A stretch of DNA of 64,000 nt from Methanohalophilus euhalobius (GCF_900215215.1 NZ_OBDR01000007.1:1-64000), one strand, 5' to 3'; positions 7,976 to 17,339 are shown, numbered from the stretch's first letter. Numbers and translations: made by a program. The notes: generated from the sequence alone by a model not told the origin.

Positions 7976-8150
7976 TCACACAGCACCCACCAAGCAGATC
8001 ATGGTCCCGAAAAATTCCAAGACAAAAACCATCGATATGGCCGGGAAACCCCATCCCATAAACGGCCAGAGCAGTATCTCAGGAGTCTGCCTACAAAAAC
8101 CGACCCGGTGTTTTATCGATCAGGTCGGGCAGCAGCGTTGCGATCACCCC
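7976..8150 (-). pseudogene. Remnant of a YdjM-like metal-dependent hydrolase membrane protein
   Basis: The minus strand reads GVIATLLPDLIDKTPGRFL, the family's signature (LLPDxxDK), then shifts frame. In another frame it reads TPEILLWPFMGWGFPAISMV and FVLEFFGTMICLVGAV before TGA. Both pieces fit one short membrane protein of the YdjM/DUF457 group, with the middle and N-terminus lost. The remaining bases between 7686 and 8230 show no other gene. Confidence 0.5.
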
Positions 8151-8230
8151 AAATTATCATTTAAAGACCAAAACCTAATATCAATTGGACACATCAGATC
8201 TAACAGAAAATGTTACCAGAGGATACTGAA

Positions 8231-9091
8231 ATGGATGTGAAAAAGGCCGTGATACCGGTGGCGGGGCTGGGGACCCGTTTCCTGCCGGTTACAAAATCAA
8301 TGCCCAAAGAGATGCTGCCGATAATTGACACTCCTGTTATCCATTATGTGGTGCAGGAAGCCATTGAATCCGGGATAGATGACATCATATTTGTAACCGG
8401 GCGCAACAAGCGGGCGATTGAGGATTATTTTGACGGCTGTCCTGAACTGGAGATGCATCTGCAGGCCCGTGGCAAGTATGATATGCTGGAAATGGTACAG
8501 GAGATCTCTTCCATGGTGGATATCCACTACATCCGCCAGAAGGAGCCCAATGGACTGGGGGATGCCATAATGACCGCTCGCAAGCATGTCAGTGGCGATC
8601 CTTTCGCAGTGCTGCTGGGCGATGATATCATTGTCAATGAAAAACCCTGCACACGTCAGTTGATCGATGTCTTCCGCAAATACGGTCGCTCCACGATCGC
8701 GGTGGAGGAAGTGCCACAGGATAAGGTCAGCAGTTACGGCATAATAAGCGGCAGTCCTGTGGATGACCATCTGTATGCCCTGGATGATATCGTGGAAAAA
8801 CCCTCTGTGAGGGAGGCTCCCTCCAATATCGGTGCCATCGGGCGTTACGTTTTCACTCCGGAGATCTTCGATTGCATAGAACAGATTTCCAAAGGCGTGG
8901 ATGGCGAGCTCCAGCTGACCGACGGGATCAGGTTGCTCAATGATTCACAGAAGGTTTATGCGCACCAGTTCACCGGCCAGCGTTATGATTCCGGCAACAA
9001 GGTGGAGTATGTGAAGGCTGTACTGGATTTTGCCCTGAAGGATGAAGGGATGAGGGACGATATTCTGGGGCATTTGGAGAAGCTGGGCTGA
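8231..9091 (+). CDS. galU: UTP--glucose-1-phosphate uridylyltransferase
   Basis: A protein of 286 residues, the usual GalU length. It makes UDP-glucose from UTP and glucose 1-phosphate in the cytoplasm. The nucleotide-binding signature AVIPVAGLGTRFLPVTKS is at the N-terminus, followed by PKEMLPIIDTPVIHY, GLGDAIMTAR, VLLGDDI and the GELQLTDGI segment. ATG 8231 was chosen over the ATG at 8210 because GAGG lies 8 bases upstream. Downstream is a surface-glycan region, including a remnant of a nucleotide-sugar dehydrogenase that could have used its product. Confidence 0.93.
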   Translation: MDVKKAVIPVAGLGTRFLPVTKSMPKEMLPIIDTPVIHYVVQEAIESGIDDIIFVTGRNKRAIEDYFDGCPELEMHLQARGKYDMLEMVQEISSMVDIHYIRQKEPNGLGDAIMTARKHVSGDPFAVLLGDDIIVNEKPCTRQLIDVFRKYGRSTIAVEEVPQDKVSSYGIISGSPVDDHLYALDDIVEKPSVREAPSNIGAIGRYVFTPEIFDCIEQISKGVDGELQLTDGIRLLNDSQKVYAHQFTGQRYDSGNKVEYVKAVLDFALKDEGMRDDILGHLEKLG

Positions 9092-9131
9092 AGCGGTTAT
9101 TGATTTTATGGAATGTATTCCCTGCAGCACA

Positions 9132-9736
9132 TCAGGACCTTTGTGCTAAAAACCTCATTTTCTCATTCCCTTTTTTTGAAATCAAAAGATAGGCTTCGGC
9201 AAGAAGTAGCAATCCAATGCAGACAATTGTGGATAATCAGGGGATACTGCCCTCCAAAACCATCAGTTGAGATGTGTTTGGACAATATGCTCGCATATGC
9301 CCACACAATAACAAGGCCATAGGCAACATCCCTGTTTTTCAGCATTGTCACGGCTCCTATAAGAAAGCCAAGAATGATTATTATAGATGCCCATGTGGGT
9401 TCACTTAAACCAAAACCCTGCCAGTTCAGACTGACAAGAAGAACAGTGGCGTTGGCAATGGAGGAAATTGAGAAGAGAATTCCTATTTTATTTAGTAATT
9501 TACCTCTGGCAGTATCCGTATTGTCCTGAAATACTCCAAGCTGATATAGTGTATATCCTGCCAGCAGCATATAGATGAGTCCCCAGATTGCAAAGGTCCA
9601 GCCTGCCAGGGCAAAGAGGTTGGGATAGAAATCCGATATCTGGCCGGTAGTGAGTTCATTGATCGGGAGAGCATTGGCCCAGTGAATTGACAATAATCAT
9701 TGCCAAAAAGGTTACTGTGGTGATTATTTTGATCAT
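9132..9736 (-). pseudogene. TspO-like tryptophan-rich membrane protein with two frameshifts
   Basis: The minus strand first reads MIKIITTVTFLAMIIVNSLG. One extra base in GGG (9678-9680) then shifts the frame. The long middle reads ANALPINELTTGQISDFYP, AGWTFAIWGLIYMLLAGYTL and three further helices. Near 9225 a second one-base shift moves the end into the frame VCIGLLLLAEAYLLISKKG, stopping at 9132-9134. Joined, these give one five-helix TspO/MBR-type protein. Read without correction, the middle lacks both terminal helices. It is a recent pseudogene or reflects sequencing error. Confidence 0.7.
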
Positions 9737-9830
9737 CAATGTTGGCTGGTTTTGTTCTATATTTCCCTTACCTTTGAAATATTTCTGCAAACTAATTGAT
9801 GTAAATCAGGAGAGATATTTGTATCGCTGC

Positions 9831-10958
9831 TTATACTTTCTTCCTTTCAATCGCCTGCCAGACGTGGACTCCCTTGGACATGTAGACCAGACTTACCAGC
9901 AGGTAGATCTGGTGCCAGATAAATGAAGATACAAGATTGGATTTCCATTGCCCTGAGAGCAGTGCCAGGCCAAAAAGAACCCATATTCCGATGCCCCAGA
10001 AAATATTGATCCCACCCAGCACAACCGACCAGAGTATCACTGCCAGGAAAAATGAGGCAGGGGCTATGAAGAACATAATAAATCTCAGGGGCAGCACGAA
10101 CATTCCGAATTTTCCATATTTTGGTGAGATTAGACCGAGATTGTGCAGAGTGGCTTCCTGCAATCGTGCCGAACGCCTGAGTTTCTGGCGGCGCTGCTGG
10201 GCTATATCATTAGTGATATATTCAGAGAACCGGGCAGAGGATTCGTAGAGGCAACGGTAGCCATTGCGGATGATGCGCAGCGCCATGCCTGCATCGGATG
10301 CACCCTTTGTTTCGGGAATCGGAGAAAAGGCTTTTTTCCTCAGCACAATAAGGGGGCCATTGAAACAGTAGGTGGAATGCAGGCCGCTTTCCCAGGAACA
10401 CATCTTCCCATAAACATCCCTGTAAGCCTTCTCGGAATGGGTGGTAAAGGAATCCCTGCGAGCGATGGGTTCCAGTTCCCCGCAGACCGCTCCAATCTTC
10501 TCATCGCTGAGCAACCGGCCCAGGGCGTGGTTTACCGCATCAGGCTCAAAGGTGACATCTGCATCCGTTGTCACCACAAAATCGGTAGTTGCCTCTCCTA
10601 CTCCCATGTTCACCGAGGCATTGGTACCGGTACGTTTTTCCTTCACGATCACTTCGCCGGATAGGTCATACTTTTTAAAAGCCTCTGCAGCCAGGCCGAC
10701 TGTATTGTCTGTGGACTGGTCATCCACTACAATCACATGAATATTTTCTGCAGGATAATCCATTTCCACAAGGTTTTTGATGCGGTGTTCGATGACCTCG
10801 CTTTCATTGTAGGTGGGAATTACCACTGTGATCGGAGGCTGGGAATTAGGCGTGTGGATTTTTGAGTTGGGGGATCTAAGGATGGCCAGGACGTAAATAA
10901 GATATGTAATAACCGGGATGGCGGTGAATATTATTGCTGCGATGAGTAGGGAGTTCAT
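9831..10958 (-). CDS. Membrane-bound family 2 glycosyltransferase
   Basis: A protein of 375 residues in the cellulose/hyaluronan-synthase-like GT2 group. A TM helix (residues 4-27) is followed by a GT-A domain with TVVIPTYNES, VVDDQSTDN, the TTDADV metal site, a catalytic SDAGM motif and QQRRQKLRRSA, then three or four C-terminal membrane helices. It would use a nucleotide sugar in the cytoplasm and extend a glycan at the membrane. The acceptor is unknown. GalU lies nearby and could supply UDP-glucose-derived substrate. Confidence 0.85.
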   Translation of the reverse strand: MNSLLIAAIIFTAIPVITYLIYVLAILRSPNSKIHTPNSQPPITVVIPTYNESEVIEHRIKNLVEMDYPAENIHVIVVDDQSTDNTVGLAAEAFKKYDLSGEVIVKEKRTGTNASVNMGVGEATTDFVVTTDADVTFEPDAVNHALGRLLSDEKIGAVCGELEPIARRDSFTTHSEKAYRDVYGKMCSWESGLHSTYCFNGPLIVLRKKAFSPIPETKGASDAGMALRIIRNGYRCLYESSARFSEYITNDIAQQRRQKLRRSARLQEATLHNLGLISPKYGKFGMFVLPLRFIMFFIAPASFFLAVILWSVVLGGINIFWGIGIWVLFGLALLSGQWKSNLVSSFIWHQIYLLVSLVYMSKGVHVWQAIERKKV

Positions 10959-11065
10959 TGGTCTGGATTTGGGTGTGAATGGGATATAATTGTTTGGGAT
11001 GTTATGTATATATTTAACTTTTAGAGCAGGAGTATCCTTCCGTAGTGTGTGTGTACATAGCGTGA

Positions 11066-11248
11066 TCTTTGCAGGCCACAGGCCGTATTTATTCTCTGTA
11101 TCCCGGGCAGTTGCAGGAGTTGTCCGGACAGACTCATTCTGTTATCGTGGATGGCAGGAATGTGGTGGAGCCGGATGCTTTTATTGATGCAGGGTTTGTG
11201 TATAAGGGGATTGGCAGAGGGGATAAGAACGGGCATGAAATATTTTGA
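11066..11248 (+). pseudogene. C-terminal remnant of a UDP-sugar dehydrogenase
   Basis: After an in-frame TGA the plus strand reads an open tail with YPGQLQELSG, then VIVDGRNVVEPDAFIDAGF and VYKGIGRGDKNGH before TGA. VxDGRNxxxPxxxxxAGFxYxGIGRG is the C-terminal UDP-binding end of UDP-glucose and UDP-ManNAc dehydrogenases. The other several hundred residues are absent. The interval 10959-11318 holds nothing else. Confidence 0.65.
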
Positions 11249-11318
11249 TTAATTTAGTGTTATCAACACCTCAAATTGTGGCTATCATATCTGAGCCACA
11301 AATCAAATTTTATTTTTA

Positions 11319-11588
11319 TTGCGAGGTCAAGAGGCCCGCGCCGAGGTCATAGCACGCAATGTTGCCATTATCCAGAAGGCCGCAACTAAAAACTGGCGGG
11401 CGGCTGCCTGGTGGCTGGAGCGCAGTTGTCCGGAACTTAGCGAAAAGGGTGTGGAGGTCAATGTGAACCATAACGATTCCCGCACGCAGGTAAATCTTGC
11501 CAAGATTGCCAATTCACCGGAGGTGCTGGAGAAGACCAACGAATTGTCCAGAGAACTGAATGAACTATACGAGGAGGACAAGGACTGA
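11319..11588 (+). CDS. Terminase small-subunit-like fragment
   Basis: An open frame of 89 residues from TTG 11319 without a clear ribosome site. The segment ARNVAIIQKAATKNWRAAAW and WLERSCPEL matches the small helix-turn-helix terminase-like proteins of prophages, whose hallmark is xxAAWWLERxxP. The usual N-terminal HTH is missing, and a charged helical tail ends the protein. It is probably a truncated phage relic rather than a working gene. Confidence 0.45.
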   Translation: MRGQEARAEVIARNVAIIQKAATKNWRAAAWWLERSCPELSEKGVEVNVNHNDSRTQVNLAKIANSPEVLEKTNELSRELNELYEEDKD

Positions 11589-11814
11589 TCTTCTTGCAGG
11601 AGGTGGCTTTCTGAGGGCGATTATCCATACAACCGTGGACAGGAATACTCTTTTGGTAATCCACAGGGTGATGAAGGAGAGGAAGTGCAGGAAAAGTGCG
11701 GCGGTTGATCATATTGTTGGAGAGTATGAGAGACGTAAACGGAAAGGTCGGATCGATGAGGTTGCGGAGAGGGTTATTGAGAAACTTGCGGATGCGGGAG
11801 GGAGGAGGGTGTGA
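11560..11814 (+). CDS. Possible ribbon-helix-helix protein
   Basis: A frame of 84 residues overlapping the preceding fragment by 29 bases. After an unlikely N-terminal leader it reads IIHTTVDRNTLLVIHRVMKE, then KSAAVDHIVGEYERR, resembling the strand-helix-helix of CopG-type regulators. A good AGGAGG lies at 11599-11604, but no ATG, GTG or TTG follows at a standard distance. The true start is therefore unclear, and the call rests on weak similarity. Confidence 0.35.
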   Translation: MNYTRRTRTDLLAGGGFLRAIIHTTVDRNTLLVIHRVMKERKCRKSAAVDHIVGEYERRKRKGRIDEVAERVIEKLADAGGRRV

Positions 11815-11910
11815 GTTTTCCGCTTTTAAATTTCAACATTATTGGCTTAGTAAAACCATCTACAGGTACAATATTTTAAATTTGCCAATTTAATAGAAAT
11901 TAATTTATAT

Positions 11911-13017
11911 TTACAGAGATTGTTGGATATATTTTCTAACATCTTGTAAATATAGTTTCATTTCTGAATAGTACCTCAGAATATCCGTTTCTGTTTTAAT
12001 CGTTTGTTCTTCCAAATACATAGGGGTCTTTATATCCCTTATACATATATCAACAAGTTTGCGTATACCATTAATTGTAAAATTATTTGAGGGCACTGAT
12101 ATTGTGGACAAAAATCCTTTTGTTCTTTTGTCGACATTAAATAGATAGGAAGGTTTGCCCGTAGATATAAAGAAAATATTTGCATGAAGGCGGCTACCGA
12201 TGTGTAAATCGGAATTTTGAATTAATTCTATTTCATCTAAACCTCTCTTTGAGGCATCAATAACATCTATACCTAATAAATTAGATAATTTAGCTAATAT
12301 TTTATTTGCAATTGAAGATATTGGATGTTGGAATATTATTATAATATTTGTATTTAATTTGTTGATTTTAAGTTTAAAGTATATATAATATACAAAAAAC
12401 AAACTTTTTAAAAAGGAACGTGGAGTTTTTATATTCAAATTTGGGATGGTCAATGCAATTCTTTTAATAGAAGACTTTCCATTGTCATCTTTCCTTATAT
12501 TTTCTTCTGTGATATTCTTTTGAATAAAATCTAAATCAAAAAACGCAGGACATCCCGTTAATTTTGCATCAATATCATATCGCTTCAACATTAATTGAGT
12601 CTCTTTGTCCCTTACAGAAAATAACTTAGAAGAACTATATATCATCTTCCAAAACGCAGAAGACTGTTTGTCCAATGAGAATTTTTTAGACCCATGCATG
12701 TTTTTCCCGTTTATTCCAATACCTATACAAATTACCGGAACATTATTTGTTTTCAAATAGTTTTCAATGTTTTTTGCTTGTGAATGTAAAGTAGAAGATA
12801 TTATAGGCCCGCCTAATAATAGTAAAATATCATATCTTTTTTCAAAGGGCTTCCATCTCTCAATAGGAACAAATTCTATATCCAAATCTCCTAAAAATTC
12901 ATTTATTAATTTCATTCCACGATTATAGATCAGGTAATCGCCTGAATTGGTAATAGCTCCATGCAGGATGCCAATTTTATTTTTTTTATCCATAATTATC
13001 AAATCAGATTTTTTCAT
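11911..13017 (-). CDS. Polysaccharide pyruvyl transferase family protein
   Basis: A protein of 368 residues in the CsaB/WcaK-like pyruvyl transferase group, which adds pyruvate ketals to surface sugars from phosphoenolpyruvate. It shows the opening KIGILHGAITNSGDYLIY (NxGD motif), a LLLLGGP motif, VRDKETQLMLKRY, and SDLHIGSRLHANIFFISTG (the conserved G-R-H-x-x segment). Its start overlaps the end of neuB by 14 bases, so it belongs to the same operon. AT-rich codon use matches the neighbouring glycan genes. Substrate is unknown. Confidence 0.8.
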   Translation of the reverse strand: MKKSDLIIMDKKNKIGILHGAITNSGDYLIYNRGMKLINEFLGDLDIEFVPIERWKPFEKRYDILLLLGGPIISSTLHSQAKNIENYLKTNNVPVICIGIGINGKNMHGSKKFSLDKQSSAFWKMIYSSSKLFSVRDKETQLMLKRYDIDAKLTGCPAFFDLDFIQKNITEENIRKDDNGKSSIKRIALTIPNLNIKTPRSFLKSLFFVYYIYFKLKINKLNTNIIIIFQHPISSIANKILAKLSNLLGIDVIDASKRGLDEIELIQNSDLHIGSRLHANIFFISTGKPSYLFNVDKRTKGFLSTISVPSNNFTINGIRKLVDICIRDIKTPMYLEEQTIKTETDILRYYSEMKLYLQDVRKYIQQSL

Positions 13018-14080
13018 ATGTTAAAATTGAATCTTTTTCAATCTTTTCTGTAACTTTTCTGCCTATAACTTTGTCCAGATCAGCAGGAGATATACCAGTT
13101 CCGGGCCTTTTGAAAGTTACTTTGTTCCTAGTAATAAATTCACCTTTTTCCATATTGACTGTGGCAACAATACTTCTTCGGGCCTGCTTTCTAGATTCCT
13201 GTTCGCATTCCAATGGTTGCTTATAATATTGCCCATTAATTTTTTGAAGTAAGTTGATATTGTGAGTGAACTTTTCAAGGTCCGTGGGGTCCATTGCATG
13301 ATAATGATCATTTCCTGCCAACTCTTTATCAAGTGTGAAGTGTTTTTCTATCACATTTGCTCCATACAAATAAGCTGTAGTAACAGTTAACATCGCATCA
13401 TCAGGACGTGTATGGTCTGAGTAACCGATCAAACAATTTGGAAAAACGACTTCTAAATGTTTGATCATATTTAAATTAGCATCCTCATAATTTGTAGGGT
13501 AATCTAATACACAGTGCATTAAACAAATATCTTTATTTCCAGTTTTCAAAACCGTATTAACTGCGGCTTCAATTTCTCCCAATGTAGAAGCACCAGTGGA
13601 CAAAAATATAGTTTTTCTTTTTTTTGCTAGATATTCAATAAATGGCAAGTTAGTTATATCTGAAGATGAAATTTTATATATTGGCATTAGTTCATCTAGG
13701 TAGTCTGCAGATTCAAAATCGAAAGGTGTAGATAAAAATATAACTCCATGAGAATTGCAATAGTCGGCAAGTTCTTTGTATTCTGTTTGCCCAAATTTGT
13801 CAAATTTACTAAACAATGCATATTGGGAATCAGTTATCTCTTCATTTTGATCCCAATAGGCAGGAGAATTTTTTGATGCGAGTTTTTCGGCCTTATATGT
13901 CTGAAATTTTACAGCATCAGCACCCGCATTAGCAGCTTTTTTTACCATAAGTTTAGCTGCTTTAAGTGGGCTTATATCTAATTTATCTGCAATATCATAA
14001 TAGTTTACACCGATTTCTGCAATGATAAATGGTTTAGAGCTATCAGCAATTATTGTATTAGCAATTTGAATTGATTTCAT
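13004..14080 (-). CDS. neuB: N-acetylneuraminate/nonulosonic acid synthase
   Basis: A protein of 358 residues that condenses phosphoenolpyruvate with a 6-carbon amino sugar to make a nonulosonic acid. Residues 1-280 form the NeuB TIM barrel: IIAEIGVNYYD, DAVKFQTYKAEKL, FLSTPFDFESADYL, KISSSDITNLPFI, GYSDHTRPDDAM and VIEKHFTLDK. Residues 285-358 are a C-terminal SAF (antifreeze-like) domain with FKRPGTGISPADL. ATG 14078-14080 overlaps the TGA of the fused NeuA gene (ATGA); a GTG four codons earlier is less likely. Whether the product is sialic, legionaminic or pseudaminic acid cannot be told from sequence alone. Confidence 0.9.
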   Translation of the reverse strand: MKSIQIANTIIADSSKPFIIAEIGVNYYDIADKLDISPLKAAKLMVKKAANAGADAVKFQTYKAEKLASKNSPAYWDQNEEITDSQYALFSKFDKFGQTEYKELADYCNSHGVIFLSTPFDFESADYLDELMPIYKISSSDITNLPFIEYLAKKRKTIFLSTGASTLGEIEAAVNTVLKTGNKDICLMHCVLDYPTNYEDANLNMIKHLEVVFPNCLIGYSDHTRPDDAMLTVTTAYLYGANVIEKHFTLDKELAGNDHYHAMDPTDLEKFTHNINLLQKINGQYYKQPLECEQESRKQARRSIVATVNMEKGEFITRNKVTFKRPGTGISPADLDKVIGRKVTEKIEKDSILTYEKI

Positions 14081-15750
14081 TTTGACCCCCACTCTGTGTA
14101 CTTTTCCTCTATCAATTTTATGTTTTTATCTACTCCATCAAGGAGGTTTATCTTCAGTAAATTTTTGTTTACTTTCTTGCGAAGTTGAGGATTATTTAGC
14201 AAATCGGTTAATGCCATATATATATCATCTTCAGATATCTTATATGCCATCCCAAGATACATTATCCCTCTAAGGAAATGTACAAATAAGTGTTTAGATT
14301 CTCTTTCATTTTGAGCAATCGATATAAAAGGTGTTCCTATACTTGTAATTTCGTATATTGTTCTACCATTTGACGTAATTACGATATCTGCATTATAGAT
14401 TTCATATGCCATCATTAGTACATTTTCTTTTATATTTATCTGGAACCCTTCTTGGACCAGCTTTTCTGCGTAAGCGGATAATTCTTCTTTTGAACTATAA
14501 CCCATGCCTATGATTACATTTATTTTAATGTCTTTAATATTGTTGAGTTTGCTTATCGCCTTAAGTGTCCTTAAAGTAAGATTGTTTGGATCAGTTCCTC
14601 CAAAAGTAATTAATATACAATTCACAGACTCAGTAACAACTTTAGAAGAGATTTGTTGAAATTCATCTCTTAAGCATACATATTTGTATCCATAATAATG
14701 GTTATCTGGAGGACATGTATTTTCATATAATGAATTTATAACAAGATCTGCATAATCAGAACCTTCACCAAGGTCCTCATAGTTGACAACAAAATAACCC
14801 ATTGCCTTTAATTCAGAGATGTACTTTGGTTCTGTATCCAATATATCATTGATGACTATATCTGGATTTAGTTCATTCAATTTCTTATACATTTCTTTTT
14901 TATCATTGAATACTATTAATGGATAATAAGAAGATTTGATTTTCTCTATTCCTAGTTTTTTGTCATTATCCATCAGGAAATATACATTATGATTTAGAAA
15001 CATTTTATCTGCAAGAGTCAAAGCACGGAACACATGACCCATACCAATTTCCGGACTCCCATCAACTCTAAAAACAATTGTTTTTTTGTTCAATTCATTT
15101 TCTGCAATAAGCCAATCTTGATAATTATCGATATCAATTGCTTCATTTGAAGGTACTTCATATAGGTGTAGTTTATTTCCTATTCTATTGCTTTCTGAAA
15201 CAATTTCCCTTTTTGATATAAGCATTGAACCAGTTTCCTTATAAAGGGGCTCCAAATATTGCCTATTCTTTCTTTCACTATAAAGTGGAATAAAGACGTC
15301 GTCTTGTTTTGTCCAATATAAATGAGGTTCTGCCTTTACAGTAATTAATGTGTCACAATCTTGTTCTATGAATGTTTCAATAGCTTCATCAATAGTTTTT
15401 GTTTTAATCAATGGAGAAGTTGGTTGTATTGTAGCAATTACATCATATCGTAAGCCTTTTTTTTCAAATTCACTTAATGTATGATATATTACTGGATCGA
15501 GTGGAACATGGTCTTCTGCTAATTCATTTTTTCTTTCGATCACTTCTGCGCCATGAAGTTTTGAAATTTTTGAAATAATTTCGTCTTCCGTTGAAACAAC
15601 TACTTTAGTTATATATTTAGAATTAAGCGAAGACTCTATTGTATGTGCGATGAGTGGTTTTCCAGCTAATAATTTTATATTTTTTTTTGGAATACCTTTA
15701 CTTCCACCTCTCGCAGGGATTATTGCTAAAATTTTTGGGTAGGCTGTCAT
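14077..15750 (-). CDS. Fused CMP-nonulosonate cytidylyltransferase and PseG-like hydrolase
   Basis: A protein of 557 residues with two enzymes in one chain. Residues 1-230 are a NeuA/PseF-type CMP-sugar synthetase: LAIIPARGGSKGIPKKNIK, KPLIAHTIE, TIQPTSPL, and ETGSMLISKREI. Residues 235-550 are a GT-B-fold PseG-type UDP-sugar hydrolase: FRVDGSPEIGMGHVFRALTL with the catalytic-site histidine, then ILITFGGTDPNNLTLRTL. The first half activates the nonulosonic acid with CTP; the second would release UDP from the 6-carbon precursor used by NeuB. The gene is first in the operon with neuB and the pyruvyl transferase. The hydrolysis assignment is by family only. Confidence 0.85.
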   Translation of the reverse strand: MTAYPKILAIIPARGGSKGIPKKNIKLLAGKPLIAHTIESSLNSKYITKVVVSTEDEIISKISKLHGAEVIERKNELAEDHVPLDPVIYHTLSEFEKKGLRYDVIATIQPTSPLIKTKTIDEAIETFIEQDCDTLITVKAEPHLYWTKQDDVFIPLYSERKNRQYLEPLYKETGSMLISKREIVSESNRIGNKLHLYEVPSNEAIDIDNYQDWLIAENELNKKTIVFRVDGSPEIGMGHVFRALTLADKMFLNHNVYFLMDNDKKLGIEKIKSSYYPLIVFNDKKEMYKKLNELNPDIVINDILDTEPKYISELKAMGYFVVNYEDLGEGSDYADLVINSLYENTCPPDNHYYGYKYVCLRDEFQQISSKVVTESVNCILITFGGTDPNNLTLRTLKAISKLNNIKDIKINVIIGMGYSSKEELSAYAEKLVQEGFQINIKENVLMMAYEIYNADIVITSNGRTIYEITSIGTPFISIAQNERESKHLFVHFLRGIMYLGMAYKISEDDIYMALTDLLNNPQLRKKVNKNLLKINLLDGVDKNIKLIEEKYTEWGSK

Positions 15751-15862
15751 ATATGACCTTCTAGGAATGTTTTACTATTATTATTTTTGCAAATACATTT
15801 TCACGATAAATAACTTATCCATCAACATTTTATAGAGATAGAAAGTATTTGATTTGTTTTCA

Positions 15863-17311
15863 ATGACCCAATTCCACCTTTTTGTACGCAGAGTAGGATT
15901 AGTAGGTTTGACTCAGTTAATCGTAGGTTTGCAGGGGTTAATTCTACTACCAATACTGACCAAAAATCTTTCAATTGAGAATTATGGAATTTGGGCACAA
16001 ATAATGGTGACTATTGGAATAGTTCCAAATGTTGTTTTACTTGGTCTTCCTTATACGATGGTACGTTTTATACCTGCTCTGGAGTCCAAAGAGGATTTGC
16101 AAGAAACATTTTATTCCCTGTTCAGCATAGTTCTGTTTTCAACCATTATAGCTTCAATTGTACTATATTTGTTTTCAGAACAGATTGCTGGTTTGTTATT
16201 TGAAGGTAATTTGATTGTCACACATATCTTAGTGTTGATAGTTTTTTTAGAGTGCTTGATATTATTCCTTATCAATTATCTCCGGGCAAAACAGTACATA
16301 AAGAAGTATTCTTCTATAATGCTGAGTAAAACTTTATTGATGATTGTAATCGTTGGCTATTTTGTATTCAGTGGGCAGGGGATAATTGGAGCAGTGTCTG
16401 GTTTATTGATTATTAATTGTACATTATTATTTATTCTATCTATTCTTGTTTATAATGATGTGGGTTTTAAAGTTCCTCATTTCCATAATTTAAAAGAATT
16501 TCTGAATTTCGGAATTCCGACTATTCCAGGTAATCTTTCCAGCTGGGTGGTAAACTCCAGTGATCGTTATGTAATAGGAATATTACTTGGTGTTTCCTCT
16601 GTGGGTTATTATTCTCCAGGATATTCTCTAGGAAATATTGTGAAAATGTTTGTGTCGTCGATTTCTTTTTTGCTGCCTTCCATTCTTTCTGAGAATTATG
16701 ACAAAAATCAAATTGATAATGTTAAAATTATACTTACGTATTCTTTCAAATACTTCATGATAGTTGCAATACCTGCAACATTTGGCTTGTCGCTGTTGTC
16801 CAAACCTTTGTTAACAATACTTTCAACACCGGAAATTGCAGAGAAAGGATATTTAGTAACACCTTTTATAGCTGTAAGTATGCTCTTCTTTGGAGCACGC
16901 GCGATAACAGCTCAAATTATAATTCTTGAAAAACAAACACATATAAATGGCAAGGTTTGGATAATTGCCGGCATCCTGAATCTTGTATTGAATTTCCTTC
17001 TTGTACCTTATATTGGAATTATAGGAGCCGCTTTTACGACTTTATTGGCATTTGCTTTCAGTTTCATTATAATTACAATTTACTCCCACAAGTTTCTTTC
17101 ATTTGATATGAGCTTGCGACCAATATTAAAGAGTATATTTTCCTCTTCAGTAATGGCCATACCAATAATTCTCTATAAACCAACGGAATTGCACAATATA
17201 TTATTGATTATTGTATTGTGTGCTGCTATATACTTTGTACTGATGTATGCATTAAAGACATTCAGGGATGAAGAAATCTTATTCTTTAAGTCCCTTATAC
17301 ATCACAGATAA
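15863..17311 (+). CDS. Wzx-like polysaccharide flippase
   Basis: A protein of 482 residues with 12-14 predicted membrane helices, in the MATE/MVF polysaccharide exporter superfamily. It shows the opening GLTQLIVGLQGLILLPILT and NYGIWAQIM, IPTIPGNLSSWVVNSSDRYV (a typical mid-protein motif), and GILLGVSSVGYYSP. It would flip lipid-linked glycan across the membrane for AglB. ATG 15863 is preferred to a TTG at 15854. It is divergent from the neuA-pseG operon and has the same AT-rich composition. Confidence 0.88.
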   Translation: MTQFHLFVRRVGLVGLTQLIVGLQGLILLPILTKNLSIENYGIWAQIMVTIGIVPNVVLLGLPYTMVRFIPALESKEDLQETFYSLFSIVLFSTIIASIVLYLFSEQIAGLLFEGNLIVTHILVLIVFLECLILFLINYLRAKQYIKKYSSIMLSKTLLMIVIVGYFVFSGQGIIGAVSGLLIINCTLLFILSILVYNDVGFKVPHFHNLKEFLNFGIPTIPGNLSSWVVNSSDRYVIGILLGVSSVGYYSPGYSLGNIVKMFVSSISFLLPSILSENYDKNQIDNVKIILTYSFKYFMIVAIPATFGLSLLSKPLLTILSTPEIAEKGYLVTPFIAVSMLFFGARAITAQIIILEKQTHINGKVWIIAGILNLVLNFLLVPYIGIIGAAFTTLLAFAFSFIIITIYSHKFLSFDMSLRPILKSIFSSSVMAIPIILYKPTELHNILLIIVLCAAIYFVLMYALKTFRDEEILFFKSLIHHR

Positions 17312-17339
17312 ATCGACTTTCACTTCTGCGACAATCCAC

